Of a stretch of 6,503 bases of DNA, positions 1 through 6,503 are shown piece by piece. This stretch comes from Pseudomonas phage phiNN (lineage: Viruses; Duplornaviricota; Vidaverviricetes; Mindivirales): NCBI RefSeq assembly GCF_002925585.1, contig NC_042068.1; one strand, given 5' to 3'. The position numbers and the translations under genes are program-made. Under the pieces are notes generated by a model. It saw only the letters and a list, made by a program, of their open reading frames with translations. It ran no database searches and was not told the origin of the DNA. Within the stretch, counting starts at the first letter, position 1, and the number at the start of each line of letters is the position of its first letter.

Positions 1-16
1 AAAAAAACTTTATATA
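1..16 (+). promoter_or_regulatory. Conserved cystoviral 5' terminal sequence (lacking about 2 nt)
   Basis: Seven A residues, then C, then TTTATATA. From memory, phi6 segments begin with GG (S, M) or GU (L) followed by this same string. In phi6 the complementary minus-strand end is where P2 starts plus-strand transcription, and the GU versus GG difference makes L transcription dependent on a host factor (YajQ). The identifying dinucleotide is not present in this window, so the transcription class cannot be read directly. Confidence 0.8.
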
Positions 17-41
17 GTCTTTTACCTGGATTCTCTATGCA

Positions 42-55
42 GAACTGAGAACTGA
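42..55 (+). repeat. Perfect 7-nt tandem repeat GAACTGA x2 in the 5' region
   Basis: GAACTGA at 42-48 is followed directly by an identical GAACTGA at 49-55. It lies between the conserved terminus and the first stable hairpin. TTCTC at 31-35 could pair with GAGAA at 47-51, which spans the repeat junction, giving a weak 5-bp stem. The role is unknown; it could be a protein-recognition element within pac or chance. Confidence 0.6.
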
Positions 56-61
56 ACGTTG

Positions 62-73
62 CCCTTGCGAGGG
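62..73 (+). other. Predicted RNA hairpin with UGCG (UNCG-type) tetraloop
   Basis: CCCT at 62-65 pairs with AGGG at 70-73 around the loop TGCG (66-69). UNCG loops are unusually stable in RNA, although here the closing pair is U-A rather than the optimal C-G. It is the first of three such hairpins in the presumed pac region. Confidence 0.6.
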
Positions 74-79
74 TACCGG

Positions 80-99
80 CCCCGGGCTACGGCCTAGGG
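80..99 (+). other. Predicted RNA hairpin with C(UACG)G tetraloop
   Basis: C87-G92, G86-C93 and G85-C94 close the loop TACG (88-91). A G84-U95 wobble, a C83/A96 mismatch and the pairs C82-G97, C81-G98 and C80-G99 extend the stem. The C-G closing pair with a UACG loop is the classic extra-stable cUNCGg form. Alternative pairings are possible because the segment is very GC-rich (a GGCC at 78-81 could pair with GGCC at 91-94). Confidence 0.6.
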
Positions 100-106
100 A
101 TCCAGC

Positions 107-122
107 GTGCTCTACGGAGCGC
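107..122 (+). other. Predicted RNA hairpin with C(UACG)G tetraloop
   Basis: GCTC at 109-112 pairs with GAGC at 117-120 around TACG (113-116). U108-G121 and G107-C122 extend the stem to six pairs. It has the same loop and closing pair as the hairpin at 80-99 but a different stem sequence, which suggests that the loop itself is the maintained element. Confidence 0.65.
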
Positions 123-129
123 CGGAGTT

Positions 130-148
130 GACGTCCGTAACAAACGTC
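130..148 (+). other. Predicted hairpin, GACGT/ACGTC stem with 9-nt loop
   Basis: GACGT at 130-134 is complementary to ACGTC at 144-148, leaving a nine-base loop. The same bases also form a direct repeat, ACGTCC at 131-136 and 144-149, so the site can be read either as a stem or as a repeated recognition motif. It lies inside the presumed pac region. Confidence 0.45.
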
Positions 149-177
149 CTTGGGATAGGTGCACAGTAACCATTCTT

Positions 178-212
178 AGATGCCTGACGCCCTTGTCTCT
201 GCATGGCAATCT
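178..212 (+). other. Predicted hairpin with bulged stem in the 5' region
   Basis: AGATGCC at 178-184 pairs with GGCA (205-208) and TCT (210-212), with A209 bulged, giving seven pairs and a 20-base loop. GAC (186-188) and GTC (195-197) could form a small inner stem. It marks roughly the 3' edge of the pac region expected from phi6. Confidence 0.4.
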
Positions 213-256
213 TTCGACAGTCACCCGACTTAGATCGTCTGATTACCTAAACCTCT

Positions 257-260
257 GGAG
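257..260 (+). promoter_or_regulatory. Ribosome binding site of gene 14
   Basis: GGAG ends six bases before the ATG at 267. This is the first good Shine-Dalgarno sequence on the segment and fixes the start of the first gene. Confidence 0.75.
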
Positions 261-266
261 ACCTCA

Positions 267-2937
<2,671 letters not shown>

Positions 2938-2939
2938 TC

Positions 2940-3935
2940 ATGCCTATTAAGGTAACTCAGGCGCACATCGATCGAGTCAGCGTCGCCGCTGACCTTCTTG
3001 ATGCTGCTCCGGTGTCGCTCCAGGTCTTGGGTCGTCCGACTCAGATCAATTCAAAAGCCATTACCGCTTACATTGCGGCAGTGATGGATCTGGCCTCCAA
3101 GAGCGGGGGCGTGCTAAGCGGTGCGGACATCCGTCCTGCCGTCCTGCTCAAGGACAGCTCGATTTTCACCAAAGCAAAGAAGACGGCGGCTGACGCCGAC
3201 TCCGATGTTGATGTGCTCGACACGGGTATCTACGCGGTCTCGGGTCTTGCCCGCAAACCAGTTGTTCACAACTGGCCATCTGCTGGCATTTACTCCGGCG
3301 TTACCGCTCTGATGGGTGCAACCGGCTCCAGTAAGTCGATCACGCTCAACGATCATCTCAAGCCAGACATTCTCGTCCGCTGGGGTGAGGTTGCTGAAGC
3401 TTATGATGAGCTCGATACTGCCGTCCATATCTCCACGCTCGATGAGCTCCTCATCGTGTGTATCGGTCTCGGCTCTTTAGGCTTCAACGTCGCTGTCGAC
3501 TCCGTTCGACCGCTGTTGTTCAGGCTTAAAGGCGCGGCTTCTGCCGGCGGTATCGTGGCCGTATTTTACAGCCTCCTGACTGACATTTCGAACCTCTTCA
3601 CCCAGTACGACTGCTCTGTCGTAATGGTCGTCAACCCTATGGTTGACGCCGAGAAGATCGAATATGTGTTCGGCCAGGTGATGGCCTCTACCGTGGGCGC
3701 GATTCTTTGCGCCGATGGAAAGATCGTCAAAACCATGTTCCGAACGAACAAGGGCAGACTGTTCAACGGCTCCGCTGCCTTGGTAGCGGACGTCCACGTC
3801 CCAAACATGGACGAGCCGACCAGCATGCGTGCGCTCGACAAGCCCTCGATTGCCCGAGTACGTCCACTCGAGCTGTCCAACGTCGACAATGATGACACTG
3901 ATCGCGCACCTCGTCGTGGCGCGGCATTCACACTT

Positions 3936-3938
<3 letters not shown>
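2940..3938 (+). CDS. 4: P4, hexameric RNA-packaging NTPase
   Basis: A 332-aa protein with the length and order of phi6 P4. P4 forms hexameric rings on the procapsid vertices and uses NTP hydrolysis to translocate single-stranded plus RNA into the shell; it later serves as a passive exit pore for transcripts. The RecA-type core is visible. A Walker A/P-loop GATGSSKS occupies residues 126-133 (Lys132), in a form with SSK instead of the usual SGK. A hydrophobic strand ending in an aspartate (GFNVAVDS, D187) is the likely Walker B. R268 and R273 (FRTNKGR) are candidates for the arginine finger by spacing to the phi12 enzyme. The C-terminus is acidic then basic ([13 protein letters not shown]), a probable tail for capsid attachment. 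The start is supported by GAGGT upstream and by the family N-terminus [13 protein letters not shown]. Confidence 0.95.
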
Positions 3939-6257
<2,319 letters not shown>

Positions 6258-6265
6258 CATCAACT

Positions 6266-6271
6266 AGAGGT
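6266..6271 (+). promoter_or_regulatory. Ribosome binding site of the small 3' ORF
   Basis: AGAGGT, with GAGG at 6267-6270, lies five bases before the ATG at 6276, in the 18-nt gap after gene 1. It is as good as the sites in front of the recognised genes and is the main reason to take the following ORF seriously. Confidence 0.6.
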
Positions 6272-6275
6272 TCAC

Positions 6276-6437
6276 ATGGAAGATACACGTGCACTACCTG
6301 TCATCATCGTCGAGGAATTGTTCCCCGACGAAAGGCTACTGACAAGCGATGAGGAGCCAATAAGAGCTCTCCCCGTTTTGCCAATGGCCCATGATGAGCT
6401 TTCTGCTGATCCTCTTCACGACTTAACTAAGTCCTAA
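6276..6437 (+). CDS. Small acidic hypothetical protein (53 aa) between gene 1 and the 3' terminal structure
   Basis: The ORF starts MEDTRALPVIIVEELFPDE and ends LHDLTKS. I do not recognise it. It has 13 Asp/Glu against four Arg/Lys, no membrane segment and no cysteine. The pentapeptide RALPV occurs twice, at residues 5-9 and 30-34, encoded each time by different codons. Its ribosome binding site (GAGG, five bases before ATG) and position 18 bases after gene 1 fit a sixth gene of the operon. Codon use differs somewhat from its neighbours: AGG, AGA, ATA and two CTA in a very short gene. Its stop codon lies inside the 3' hairpin region. I do not recall an equivalent in the standard phi6 L map, whose L segment I remember as about 130 nt shorter. 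It could be a real accessory protein or an open stretch in a variable 3' noncoding region. Confidence 0.55.
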   Translation: MEDTRALPVIIVEELFPDERLLTSDEEPIRALPVLPMAHDELSADPLHDLTKS

Positions 6438-6448
6438 CATTTGTTAGG
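6433..6448 (+). other. 3' hairpin A, CCTAAC/GTTAGG
   Basis: CCTAAC (6433-6438) pairs with GTTAGG (6443-6448) around the loop ATTT. The TAA stop of the 53-aa ORF (6435-6437) lies within the 5' arm, so ribosomes ending there would open this stem. Confidence 0.65.
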
Positions 6449-6453
6449 CGAGA

Positions 6454-6466
6454 CTCGCTTTGCGAG
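6454..6466 (+). other. 3' hairpin B, CTCGC/GCGAG with TTT loop
   Basis: CTCGC (6454-6458) pairs with GCGAG (6462-6466) around a three-base loop. GA (6452-6453) and TC (6469-6470) can add two outer pairs across a small bulge. Confidence 0.65.
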
Positions 6467-6480
6467 CGTCCATTAGGACG

Positions 6481-6494
6481 GCCCCTCCGGGGGC
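6481..6494 (+). other. 3' terminal hairpin C with C(UCCG)G tetraloop
   Basis: GCCCC (6481-6485) pairs with GGGGC (6490-6494) around TCCG (6486-6489), a cUNCGg tetraloop of the same class as those in the 5' region. The stem abuts the CT tail, which leaves the 3' end single-stranded for the polymerase. Confidence 0.75.
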
Positions 6495-6503
6495 TCTCTC
6501 TCT
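6494..6503 (+). promoter_or_regulatory. Terminal (CT)5, 3' end of the plus strand
   Basis: Five CT repeats end the window exactly as phi6 plus strands end (CUCUCUCUCU as I remember). P2 starts minus-strand synthesis de novo at such an end. This indicates that the 3' end of the segment is complete. Confidence 0.85.

Larger units (their letters stand above)
1..266 (+). promoter_or_regulatory. pac: 5' noncoding region with conserved terminus and predicted pac (packaging) region, cystovirus L segment
   Basis: No convincing gene lies here. The first 16 bases (seven A, C, TTTATATA) match the terminal sequence shared by phi6-type plus strands. In that family roughly the next 200 nt of each segment form a segment-specific pac signal recognised by the outside of the empty P1 procapsid, with segments taken up in the order S, M, L. 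Here the stretch after base 18 is rich in possible hairpins: 62-73, 80-99, 107-122, 130-148 and 178-212, plus a 7-nt tandem repeat at 42-55. The pac role is inferred from position and from the family; the boundaries are approximate. Relative to phi6 the first one or two bases seem to be absent, so the 5' end is probably slightly incomplete. Confidence 0.85.
6431..6503 (+). promoter_or_regulatory. Structured 3' terminal region (minus-strand initiation and RNA protection)
   Basis: The last 73 bases contain three possible hairpins (6433-6448, 6454-6466, 6481-6494) followed by (CT)5. In cystoviruses the 3' ends of all segments share a tRNA-like or multi-hairpin structure thought to protect plus strands from host nucleases and to present the 3' end to P2. 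GTCCTAA (6431-6437) is also fully complementary to TTAGGAC (6473-6479), so a long-range closing stem competes with the first hairpin. The role is inferred from the family and from the base pairing. Confidence 0.8.

Noticed and set aside
8-16. TATA-like string as a DNA promoter -10 element
   Set aside because: It is part of the conserved terminal sequence of a dsRNA genome copied by the viral polymerase, so a host DNA promoter is not expected.
72-103. Cluster of six-base palindromes (GGTACC, CCCGGG, CCTAGG, GGATCC) that resembles a cloning polylinker
   Set aside because: The order and spacing do not match a standard polylinker that I know, and the palindromes are explained by the GC-rich self-complementary hairpins. 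A vector artefact could be excluded by comparison with phi6 L.
180-250. Two tiny upstream frames (ATG at 180, 17 codons; ATG at 203, 15 codons)
   Set aside because: Neither has a Shine-Dalgarno sequence. The first ATG lies in a predicted hairpin of the pac region, and the peptides resemble nothing I know.
6481-6503. Rho-independent terminator
   Set aside because: The GC hairpin is followed by CT repeats, not a T run, and it is at the physical end of an RNA genome segment. It is better explained as the cystoviral 3' replication end.

Overview
This window looks like a nearly complete L (large) segment of a cystovirus, the enveloped, tri-segmented dsRNA bacteriophages typified by Pseudomonas phage phi6, read as cDNA. 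Three things support this. The 5' end (7 A, C, TTTATATA) matches the conserved cystoviral plus-strand terminus as I remember it. The 3' end is the cystoviral CT-repeat terminus preceded by stable hairpins. The gene order and protein lengths (62, 161, 665, 332 and 769 aa) equal those I remember for phi6 P14, P7, P2, P4 and P1. The proteins appear very close to phi6 but not identical, so this is phi6 or, more likely, a near relative. The host would be a Gram-negative bacterium, probably a Pseudomonas; every gene has a recognisable Shine-Dalgarno sequence.

Layout: positions 1-266 are noncoding and structured, and should hold the packaging (pac) signal. They contain a 7-nt tandem repeat and a run of hairpins, three of them capped by UNCG-type tetraloops. 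Next come five tightly packed plus-strand genes: 14 (267-455), 7 (455-940), 2 (940-2937), 4 (2940-3938) and 1 (3948-6257). Genes 14/7 and 7/2 overlap by one base (TAATG), which suggests translational coupling. The last 246 nt contain a small acidic 53-aa ORF (6276-6437) with a good ribosome binding site, then a set of 3' hairpins and a terminal (CT)5. All coding is on the plus strand, as expected for a segment whose full-length plus strand is the mRNA.

How the genes work together: P1 forms the inner procapsid shell. P4 is the hexameric NTPase that drives plus-strand RNA into it. P2 is the RNA-dependent RNA polymerase that makes minus strands and then transcribes new plus strands. P7 is the assembly and packaging cofactor. 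P14 is a small nonstructural protein. The polymerase-complex genes are therefore all on this segment; envelope, spike, nucleocapsid-shell and lysis genes would be on the M and S segments, which are not in this window.

The least explained parts are the 53-aa ORF after gene 1, which I do not recall in the standard phi6 L map, its overlap with the 3' replication structure, and the series of UNCG hairpins in the 5' region. About two 5'-terminal bases (GU in phi6 L) appear to be missing.
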